Source: JBHIDJ01 sp046760105 (GTDB lineage Bacteria; Pseudomonadota; Gammaproteobacteria; Acidiferrobacterales; SPGG2). From it: a stretch of 42,772 nucleotides of DNA. The first letter of the stretch is position 1. Every line of letters begins with the position of its first letter. Of this stretch, positions 7,522 through 14,673 are shown one piece after another. The stretch lies in contig JBHIDJ010000015.1 in the NCBI GenBank assembly GCA_046760105.1, positions 1 to 42,772 of the forward strand, given 5' to 3'. A program made the translations under genes and the position numbers. The notes under the pieces are model-generated. The model ran no database searches. It had not been told where the DNA came from and worked only from the letters and a program-made list of their open reading frames with translations.

Positions 7522-8613
7522 TCAGGCCACACGTCGAAACAGCTGTAGCGCAAGTAGCAAGAACAGAATTATCGGCAGCGTGGCTGCCAAAAACGGCGGC
7601 AACCCGCTCAACAGGGCAAGGTGTCCAAACGCCTGATTGAGCACAATGAAGGCGAACCCGAGCATGATCCCGAGCATGATCCGGCGGCCCATGCCCCCGC
7701 CGCGCACTTGTTGGAAAACAAATGGAACCGCCAGTAACACCATGACCGCTGTCGCCACCGGCAACAGCGCCTTGTTCCAAAATGCCAACTCGTAACGTCC
7801 AGTCTCTTGGCGATTTCGACGCAGATGCTGGATATACCGAAAGAGGTGCCAGGTCGAAAGCGCTTCGGGCCTGACAGCGAACACCTCCACGACGTCGGGC
7901 GTCACCCCCGACCTCCAGAGATCGTTCCCGAGCTCGCGGGTGCGCACGCTGTCGTTGTCGATCCAGCTGTATCTGACCGCCTCCAATCGCCACGCGGGCT
8001 CGCTCACACCCGCTTCCGCGCTGACAAAGTGGGCGCGCGCCGCCGACGTATGTCGACGGAGTTGGCTCGCCTGATCAAATCGATAGATGTTAACCCGTAG
8101 CAAACTCTGATCGGGCAGCACCTCACCAATATTGACAAAATCGTCACCGTCGCGAAGCCACAGCCCAGTGCGTTCGCGATGAAGCCCTATCTCCAAGGCC
8201 TCTGCCCTGCCGCGCTGCGCCCAGGTCTCGCTCACAGGCACCACAGTCTCGCCGATCAATATCCCCAACAGAACGAACACCAACCCTATTTTCATCACCG
8301 CGCCGACGATACGCGCCAGCGATATCCCCGCGGCCCGCATGGCAGTCAGTTCAGAGCCAACAGCAAGCCATGCCAAGCCGAAAATAGCCCCCAGCAGCGC
8401 CGCCACCGGAAAGAGTGCGTAGAGCCACCCCGGTAAACTGAGCGTGACGTACTTGACGATCTCATAAAGGCCGAAGTGGCCTTTGCCAAAATCCTTAAGT
8501 GCATCGATGAGGCTGAAAAATGCGAACAACGCAAGAAGGATAGCGAACACCAGGAGTGTGCTCAGAAAAACGGTGCGTCCGATATGACGGTCTAGGCGCG
8601 TGAGCAGGTTCAT
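7522..8613 (-). CDS. lptG: LPS export ABC transporter permease LptG
   Basis: Inner-membrane subunit of the LptB2FG transporter, which extracts lipopolysaccharide and feeds it to the LptC-A-DE bridge. Length is 363 aa: about three N-terminal helices, a periplasmic beta-jellyroll (about residues 135-265) and three C-terminal helices. Family features include GSELTAMRAAGIS and a C-terminal region with GRRIMLGIMLGFAF. The open frame continues upstream, but ATG 8613 overlaps the lptF stop (ATGA) and gives the expected N terminus (LTRLDRHIGRTVFLSTL). lptF and lptG form an operon; lptB and lptA are not here. Confidence 0.94.
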   Translation of the reverse strand: MNLLTRLDRHIGRTVFLSTLLVFAILLALFAFFSLIDALKDFGKGHFGLYEIVKYVTLSLPGWLYALFPVAALLGAIFGLAWLAVGSELTAMRAAGISLARIVGAVMKIGLVFVLLGILIGETVVPVSETWAQRGRAEALEIGLHRERTGLWLRDGDDFVNIGEVLPDQSLLRVNIYRFDQASQLRRHTSAARAHFVSAEAGVSEPAWRLEAVRYSWIDNDSVRTRELGNDLWRSGVTPDVVEVFAVRPEALSTWHLFRYIQHLRRNRQETGRYELAFWNKALLPVATAVMVLLAVPFVFQQVRGGGMGRRIMLGIMLGFAFIVLNQAFGHLALLSGLPPFLAATLPIILFLLLALQLFRRVA

Positions 8614-9701
8614 TGGCGAACAAGTTTCGGCAGCGAAAACAGCGGCTTGTTCTGCACCCGCCGTGCGAGAAGATAGACACCCACGATGCCAACAGCGGCA
8701 TGTACCCACCACAGCCCGAGTGCCAGCGGCACGCGACCATCCTTGAGCAGCGTTTCGCCGATTCCTATCAGGTTGGTATAGATAAAATAAACCAAGATGG
8801 CAGCGAAAAAATTGGCCACACGTCCTCTACGAGCGTCCGTATGCGCCAGCACGAAGGCGAATATCGCGAGCACCAACACGCTGATGGGCTTAGCCAAGCG
8901 CCAGTGCCATTCCGCAATATGGCGACGGTTGCCCGAGCCTAACAACATAGACGTTGGCAACCCATCAAGAGGTGGCGCTTGCGTTGTCGCATCTTTTGGC
9001 TCCAGCCGCGTGGTGTAGCTGGTAAAGTTAACAATCCGGTAGTCGGGCTCTCCCGCGGTCCCCTCATAGAGCGAACCGTTCTCGAGCACCAGAAACTCCT
9101 CGCCCGTGCTCGAATCGGTAACCTGACGGCCCCGGCTGGCGACGAGAACATTTTGCGTGGGTGAGAGGCTATCGCTGACAAACACATTTTCTAGAATGGC
9201 TTTTCGTCGGATTTTTTCGACATAAAGGATACGTCCGCTGCGACGTAGTTCGATGAACACACCGGGTGCAATCGCGCTGATTTCCGTCTCATTCTCGGCC
9301 TTGTTCTTAATCTGCTCGCTCTCGGTACTGGCCCACGGCGAAACATAGAGAGCAAGTACGGCAACAAGGATGGAGAAACACAGAGCGAGCTGTATCAGCG
9401 GGCGTGAGATGGATCCCAGTCCGATACCGGATGCCGCAAGTACGGTCATTTCATTATCGCGGTACCAGCGCCCCACCGTGAGAAGCACGCCGACAAACAG
9501 GGCCAGCGGAAACAAAATATCGAGGCTACCCAAAAGCTCAAGCCCCAACAGCTTAAACACCACATCGCTGGAGTGCTCTCCACCCGCCGCCTGGCCGAGC
9601 AGCTTTGTAAGGCCCAAAATCGCAAACAAGGCACCCAGCACCAGGCCCACCGCCAGGCTTGTGAGCGTCGCTTCACGATAGAATGCGCGTTTAATGATCA
9701 C
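8610..9701 (-). CDS. lptF: LPS export ABC transporter permease LptF
   Basis: Partner permease of LptG in LPS export. The 363-aa protein has the same layout: N-terminal helices, periplasmic beta-jellyroll, and three C-terminal helices. Typical features are GRWYRDNEMTVLAASGIG (coupling region), EGTAGEPDYRIVNF in the periplasmic part, and ARRGRVANFFAAILVY before the last helices. The start is GTG at 9701 with AAGGG just upstream. It is divergent from pepA, as is common in gammaproteobacteria. Confidence 0.95.
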   Translation of the reverse strand: MIIKRAFYREATLTSLAVGLVLGALFAILGLTKLLGQAAGGEHSSDVVFKLLGLELLGSLDILFPLALFVGVLLTVGRWYRDNEMTVLAASGIGLGSISRPLIQLALCFSILVAVLALYVSPWASTESEQIKNKAENETEISAIAPGVFIELRRSGRILYVEKIRRKAILENVFVSDSLSPTQNVLVASRGRQVTDSSTGEEFLVLENGSLYEGTAGEPDYRIVNFTSYTTRLEPKDATTQAPPLDGLPTSMLLGSGNRRHIAEWHWRLAKPISVLVLAIFAFVLAHTDARRGRVANFFAAILVYFIYTNLIGIGETLLKDGRVPLALGLWWVHAAVGIVGVYLLARRVQNKPLFSLPKLVRQ

Positions 9702-9722
9702 GCCCTTAACTTCGCTTTATCT

Positions 9723-9752
9723 TTGACAAAAACCGGGAAAACATTGGAAAAT
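9723..9752 (+). promoter_or_regulatory. Candidate promoter for pepA
   Basis: A perfect -35 TTGACA at 9723-9728, an 18-bp spacer, and GAAAAT (four of six) at 9747-9752. It lies in the divergent lptF/pepA region about 160 bp before pepA, leaving a long leader. A dyad TGTGTT-TG-AACACA follows at 9766-9779. Confidence 0.45.
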
Positions 9753-9911
9753 GGTGTTTTAAGGGTGTGTTTGAACACAAGCCCCTCAAATTGGACGACT
9801 AGCGGTGTGTCGCAACTGCAAGGATTTGATTGCTAAAGGAATCTTCTGCGCCATGTCTTCAAAAATATATCACATCTTAACGCAAACTCGTTGACGGCGC
9901 CGGAAATCGGC

Positions 9912-11429
9912 ATGGAATTTATCGCCAAGAGCGGCAGCCCAGAAAAACAGCGTAGCGCCTGCATCGTGGTGGGAGTGTTCGATTCGCGAAAGCTTTCGGC
10001 TCGCGCCCGACAGATCGATCAGGCTTGCGCGGGGATGATTTCGAGCATCCTACGCCGGGGCGACCTGGAGGGTAAGCTCGGCCAGACTCTCTTGTTGCAC
10101 AACGTGCCAAACATGCCCTGCGAGCGCGTTCTGTTGGTGGGTTGCGGAAAAGAACGGGAATTCAACGAACGACACTATCGCGAGACCAACGTCAAAGCTG
10201 CCCGCCTGCTTAACGACACCGGCTCCACTGAAATGACAACGTATCTGACCGAGTTAGAGATCAAAGGGCGCAATATTGCCTGGAAGGTACGCCAGGCCGT
10301 ACTCGCCGTCGAGGACGCGTTGTACTGCTTCGACCAGCTCAAAAGTAACCCGGGTAATCCCCGCCGGCCGTTGCGCAAGGTGGTGCTCGCGGTCCCTAAG
10401 CGCAGCGACATCGCCGCGGCTGAACAAGCGATTAAAGAAGGCAAGGCGATAGGTGCTGGCGTGGCACTGACCAAAAATCTCGGCAATCTCCCCGGTAATA
10501 TCTGCACACCGAGCTACCTCGCGGACCAGGCGACAGAATTGGGAAACCAATTTGGCGTCAAGACCACGGTGCTAGAGCAGACGGACATAGAAAAACTGGG
10601 TATGGGGGCATTGCTTTCCGTTGCGCGCGGAAGCCGCCAGCCGCCGAAGTTCACGATTATCGAATACCAGGGTGGGGAGGCGAGCGAACCGCCCATCGCC
10701 TTGGTCGGCAAGGGCATCACCTTCGATTCGGGCGGCATTTCCATCAAGCCGGCAGCCCACATGGATGAGATGAAGTTCGACATGTGCGGTGCGGCCAGTG
10801 CCCTCGGGACTTTCAAGGCAGTGGCAGAGCTGCGATTGCCCATAAACCTCGTTGTAATCGCCCCTAGCGCCGAGAACATGCCCGGCGATGATGCCAATAA
10901 ACCGGGTGACATCGTCACGAGCATGTCTGGCCAGACTGTCGAGGTACTGAATACGGACGCCGAGGGGCGTCTGATTCTCTGTGACGCGCTCACCTATGCC
11001 GAGCGCTTCAAACCAGCAGCGGTGATCGACGTCGCGACCTTGACCGGTGCTTGTGTGATCGCACTGGGGGGACAGGCCACCGGGCTCTTGAGTAATCATG
11101 AGCCGCTCGCGCGCGAGCTGCTAAATGCTGGAAAAGAGAGTCATGACCGCGCATGGCAGCTTCCGCTTTGGGATGAGTACCAGAAACAACTGGATACGAA
11201 TTTCGCCGACGTAGCCAATGTCGGTGGGCGTGCAGCGGGCACGATTACGGCCGCCTGTTTCCTCTCGCGGTTTGCCAAAAAATTCAAGTGGGCGCACCTA
11301 GACATCGCCGGCACGGCATGGAACAGCGGAAAGGAAAAGGGCGCCACCGGTCGCCCGGTGCCGCTGCTAACCCAGTTTCTCATAAACCGGAGCCGCGACC
11401 GCTCTCCTATACAGGCGGCGACAACATGA
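9912..11429 (+). CDS. pepA: Leucyl aminopeptidase PepA (M17 family)
   Basis: Hexameric two-metal aminopeptidase of the cytosol; in enterics it also serves as a DNA-binding protein in carAB regulation and plasmid resolution. Metal-binding and catalytic signatures are GKGITFDSGGISIKP, DMCGAAS and the M17 signature NTDAEGRL. Length from ATG 9912 is 505 aa, giving the usual N terminus MEF-AKSGSPEKQRSAC. An in-frame TTG at 9891 would add seven residues without family support. GGAAA sits at a suitable distance before the ATG. The stop overlaps holC by ATGA, and lptF is divergent. Confidence 0.96.
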   Translation: MEFIAKSGSPEKQRSACIVVGVFDSRKLSARARQIDQACAGMISSILRRGDLEGKLGQTLLLHNVPNMPCERVLLVGCGKEREFNERHYRETNVKAARLLNDTGSTEMTTYLTELEIKGRNIAWKVRQAVLAVEDALYCFDQLKSNPGNPRRPLRKVVLAVPKRSDIAAAEQAIKEGKAIGAGVALTKNLGNLPGNICTPSYLADQATELGNQFGVKTTVLEQTDIEKLGMGALLSVARGSRQPPKFTIIEYQGGEASEPPIALVGKGITFDSGGISIKPAAHMDEMKFDMCGAASALGTFKAVAELRLPINLVVIAPSAENMPGDDANKPGDIVTSMSGQTVEVLNTDAEGRLILCDALTYAERFKPAAVIDVATLTGACVIALGGQATGLLSNHEPLARELLNAGKESHDRAWQLPLWDEYQKQLDTNFADVANVGGRAAGTITAACFLSRFAKKFKWAHLDIAGTAWNSGKEKGATGRPVPLLTQFLINRSRDRSPIQAATT

Positions 11430-11851
11430 CCCGCATCGACTTCTACCTGACACGTGATTCGGGGGCGCACGACAAGAACACGGCGGTCTGCAAGCTAACC
11501 CACAAGGCCTTTCGACTCGGGCACGAAATCTATATCCTTGCTGCCGATCCGGACGAATCCGCGCAACTGGATCGGTTACTTTGGACCTTTAATCCGGGTA
11601 GCTTCATTCCGCACGGACTCAACGGGATGGAGGTGGGCCCCGATGTGCCAGTGATCGTTGGTAGTGGCGAACCACCAGAAAACTGCCGCGATGTGCTAAT
11701 CTCGTTGACAGAGGCTGTACCGGATTTCTTTAGCCGCTTTAGCCGAGTGGTCGACATCGTCAGTCCGACGACCGAGGCAAAACGACAAGCGCGTGAACGA
11801 TTTCGTTTTTATCGCGAGCGAGGATACCCGCTACAAACGCATAATCTTTAA
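11426..11851 (+). CDS. holC: DNA polymerase III subunit chi (HolC)
   Basis: Chi subunit of the clamp-loader complex; it links polymerase III holoenzyme to single-strand binding protein. The 141-aa protein begins TRIDFYLTRDSG and has AVCKLTHKAFRLGHEIYI, LLWTFNPGSFIPHGL and a central PVIVGSGEPPENCRDVLI, matching chi (FIPH and the NxGPxPP-like region are typical). Start ATG 11426 overlaps the pepA stop. The open frame extends upstream in the pepA overlap, but that part is not coding. It is followed by an unknown gene and valS. Confidence 0.93.
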   Translation: MTRIDFYLTRDSGAHDKNTAVCKLTHKAFRLGHEIYILAADPDESAQLDRLLWTFNPGSFIPHGLNGMEVGPDVPVIVGSGEPPENCRDVLISLTEAVPDFFSRFSRVVDIVSPTTEAKRQARERFRFYRERGYPLQTHNL

Positions 11852-11881
11852 GAGGACTGCCGTGGTTGGCAACGGTTCATC

Positions 11882-14593
11882 ATGACCGAGGTTAACGACA
11901 AACAAAAGCATAAGCCTTCGCCGAAGCACACGCTCGAAGAGGTCCGCAAATCCCTCGAGGACCTGGTTCGAAATCAGCTCGACGACGCTGCTGCTGACAC
12001 CGATCAGGTCGACGCCCCCGAGCCCGATCAGCCGGCGAACCAAGCCGCTAGTACGCCAACAGGATCGGTGCCGCTCAGGAGCCGACACCGGCGACATCGA
12101 CCGGAAACCGCTGGCCTGGACACTGATCAGGTGTTGACGTCGCTGAAAGATCTGCTCGGCAGTGAACTGGGTGATGTGCAAGACGATCAAGCCACCGCTG
12201 CGCCGGGTGCCGGTGAGGTGAGCCCGCTCGGTTATACCGCCGATGAACCCGAACTGCCTTTCCCCGAGGGCCTCGCCGAGGCCCCGTCCGATACGACGGC
12301 AGAGATCCTGGAGACGGCCGATCGCGATGACGCCACGCATGCCCTTACAACCGACAAAAAAGAGATGGACAGCGCCCCAATGTTGCCTGACTCCGGCGAG
12401 ACTGATTCGGCGGGAGCAGCGAGCGTAGACGACATCGAGGTGGGAGCGCTAGAGGCGCAAGCGGCACCCGAGATCGATGCGTCGGTAGACATCAGCGCTA
12501 CGGTAGACGCGGACGCGCACGGCGCGACGCCGGGAGCACCGGCATGGCCTACGGCGGCGGACAGTGGGGCACCTGAAATGTCAGCAGACGAGGCTATGGG
12601 CGACGAGTCAACGATCGATGAGAGTCCCGCGTTGCCCGAAGATCGTGCCCCTCCAGGCGACGAGGCCGAAGAAATCACCCTGGTGGAGGCACCCGCTGCC
12701 GATCTTGACACGCCACCGCCGTCGACAAGCATCGGCGACATGGATGGCGGAGCGTCGGAGGCACTGGAACTCGAAGGCCCGGTCGCGACACCACCCGCCG
12801 CTGGTGACGAGGTGAAATCATCAGAGTCAAGCGAAGACACTCCCTCGCCGGCCGCTACCAGGAACGGCGCACTGCCGCTACACACGCGGGCGGCGACAGC
12901 CATCGAACCCACGGGGACCAAGGCGCCGGATTCCGAGACGCCAATCGCGTCCGCAACGGAGGCTCACCACGAGGAACCCAGCCAACCGGAACTCCCTGCG
13001 AGCGCAGCGCCGCCCGAGATTATTGCCATCTCATCTCCCGCCAGTGTCCAGCAGGCATTCATCTTCGAAGACCCTGTACTCACTGCAACCTGGCACACGT
13101 CTCAAATCCAGGTGGCGAGCGAGCATAGCGACATGACCGAGCGCGACGAGACAGCCCGCGCTGCCGCGAGCGAAGCCCCTGAGTCGGACGGCCCCGAAGC
13201 GGCTCGTCAACCCGACGATTCCGAACTAGTCTTAGAGGAAGGGGAGGCTGACGCAGAAGCTGCTGTCGCCTCGTCTTTGGAGCCTGAGGAACCAGCCTCG
13301 ATTGAAGTAACGGCACCACTGGTCGACGACGCGAGTGCTGCCGGTGGAATCGAGGTCTCCGAAAGCGTGAGTAGCGATCTGAACCCCGTGGACGACGAAT
13401 CGATCGCGGGCGACGACAGCTTTGAATACACAGAAGATGTGACGGCAACCTTGAATTCCATGGATGCACTCGAGATCCCCGGCGGGGAGCAACTGTCGGC
13501 CGAACTGACAAAGCCAAAGCCGACACCAGCGTCTGACGCCACCCCGGAGGATGCGCTCGTAGTGGAACCCTCGACCGAGCCTACCGAAATCACCGAATCG
13601 CTGGAGCCGGACGAATTGGCGAAGCCAAAGCCGACACCAGCGTCTGATGCCACCCCGGAGGATGCGCTCGTAGTGGAGCCCTCGAGCGAGCCTAGCGAAA
13701 TCACCGAATCGCTGGAGCTCGAGGAGCCGGTGACGCCCGCACCCGCCAACGAGCCAGAAAGGCCAGCAGGCCAGACTCCGGACCTAGGCGCCCAGACATC
13801 GGATACAGACTCGGATACCGGTGAGGAGACCCACATAGCCGCCGCGCCCAGCGGTAGCACGGCGAAAAAGGTGCTGACCGCGGTGGTGGACGCCCAGGAC
13901 GAATCCTTGAACATACCCAGCGTCGACTTCAATGACGATCTATCCGTCGGTGATGAGGACAGCGACGCGCGTGAACCGTCCGTCAGCATGGACGAGCAAT
14001 CTCGGAAACCGGAACCGGCGTCAGCCGAAAACGTACTGCTGGTTAAACCGGGCGAGCCCGAGCAAACCGTGGATTCCGAATTCGTTGAACTCGGGGACCC
14101 GATCGCCAAAACCGGGAAGCCTGCAAAGACCCCGGGTGCCACGCTGGAGGATTCCATCCGCGCCCGCGCCCAATCCACAAAATCCGCGTCCGCGCGCTTT
14201 GGTCAGGACAGAAAGACGGAGCATACCGGACGTGCGCGCAAGTCCGCCGTGGGTAGCATTCCCGTGTTGCGCGACGTTGTGGCGCAACCTCAATTTGAGC
14301 CGACGACCGAGCAGCAGAAAAAAAGGCCGGTTTCACCGACAGGTGATAAGGCCGCTGACAAACGCGCGCTCGAAAAGAAGGCGGTGCGGCTTAAAAGCAA
14401 TAAGCCACGGAAAGCCGCTCGCGGTGTCGCGCGTAACATGGCGGTACAGGTAATTGCGAAGCTCAATATGGAATTGCGCAAGTGCGGTGAACGAGCCCTG
14501 AGCCCGGCCATCATTGACCGACTGCAGTTGTTGCTGCGCGAAGCGCTGGAACAGCAGACAGCAAATAGGGACAATAACCGCAACAAGAAATAG
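11882..14593 (+). CDS. Very large acidic, repeat-bearing protein of unknown function
   Basis: 903 aa, function not recognised. The N terminus is charged with two related amphipathic motifs, LEEVRKSLEDLVRNQL (about 17-32) and TDQVLTSLKDLLGSEL (about 80-95). About residues 100-740 are extremely rich in Ala, Glu, Asp, Pro, Ser and Thr with almost no aromatics, and so are predicted disordered. A 37-residue unit beginning KPKPTPASDATPEDALVVEP is duplicated in tandem at about 544-617. The C terminus turns basic: SIPVLRDVV near 793, a Lys/Arg-rich stretch, then helices MAVQVIAKLNMELRKCG and PAIIDRLQLLLREALEQQ. No signal peptide or membrane segment. From memory, many gammaproteobacteria carry a much shorter acidic protein with LxSLxxLL and IPVLxxVV motifs between holC and valS; this looks like a hugely expanded version (inference). 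The layout (short helices, acidic linker, helical tail) also recalls the scaffold PopZ, without clear homology. Confidence 0.75.
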   Translation: MTEVNDKQKHKPSPKHTLEEVRKSLEDLVRNQLDDAAADTDQVDAPEPDQPANQAASTPTGSVPLRSRHRRHRPETAGLDTDQVLTSLKDLLGSELGDVQDDQATAAPGAGEVSPLGYTADEPELPFPEGLAEAPSDTTAEILETADRDDATHALTTDKKEMDSAPMLPDSGETDSAGAASVDDIEVGALEAQAAPEIDASVDISATVDADAHGATPGAPAWPTAADSGAPEMSADEAMGDESTIDESPALPEDRAPPGDEAEEITLVEAPAADLDTPPPSTSIGDMDGGASEALELEGPVATPPAAGDEVKSSESSEDTPSPAATRNGALPLHTRAATAIEPTGTKAPDSETPIASATEAHHEEPSQPELPASAAPPEIIAISSPASVQQAFIFEDPVLTATWHTSQIQVASEHSDMTERDETARAAASEAPESDGPEAARQPDDSELVLEEGEADAEAAVASSLEPEEPASIEVTAPLVDDASAAGGIEVSESVSSDLNPVDDESIAGDDSFEYTEDVTATLNSMDALEIPGGEQLSAELTKPKPTPASDATPEDALVVEPSTEPTEITESLEPDELAKPKPTPASDATPEDALVVEPSSEPSEITESLELEEPVTPAPANEPERPAGQTPDLGAQTSDTDSDTGEETHIAAAPSGSTAKKVLTAVVDAQDESLNIPSVDFNDDLSVGDEDSDAREPSVSMDEQSRKPEPASAENVLLVKPGEPEQTVDSEFVELGDPIAKTGKPAKTPGATLEDSIRARAQSTKSASARFGQDRKTEHTGRARKSAVGSIPVLRDVVAQPQFEPTTEQQKKRPVSPTGDKAADKRALEKKAVRLKSNKPRKAARGVARNMAVQVIAKLNMELRKCGERALSPAIIDRLQLLLREALEQQTANRDNNRNKK
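13511..13732 (+). repeat. Two tandem copies of a 111-bp in-frame repeat
   Basis: Copy 1 is 13511-13621 and copy 2 is 13622-13732, each 37 codons. The first roughly 96 bases of each differ at only a handful of positions; the last five codons diverge (PDELA versus LEEPV). This is a recent in-frame duplication inside the disordered region of the 903-aa protein. Confidence 0.9.
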
Positions 14594-14623
14594 CCGACAT
14601 CAGGAAGATGCGTATCGTTATGG

Positions 14624-14658
14624 GCGGGAAAGGTGGTTGGCCTTTCCCGCTTTTTTTT
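14624..14658 (+). terminator. Strong intrinsic terminator just upstream of valS
   Basis: A perfect ten-pair stem, GCGGGAAAGG (14624-14633) with CCTTTCCCGC (14641-14650), a seven-base loop, then eight T. It ends the pepA-holC-unknown transcript, but its T-run is only 15 bases before the valS ATG, leaving little room for a separate valS promoter. Confidence 0.92.
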
Positions 14659-14673
14659 GAGAAATCGTGACCA

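Noticed and set aside
7250..7993. 247-codon minus-strand frame overlapping the lptG end
   Set aside because: Lies mostly antiphase to lptG and has no domain; the non-overlapping part is Arg-rich chance sequence.
13207..14178. 323-codon frame antisense to the acidic protein
   Set aside because: Ser/Val-rich mirror of an Asp/Glu/Ala-rich gene; no family signature and no ribosome site.
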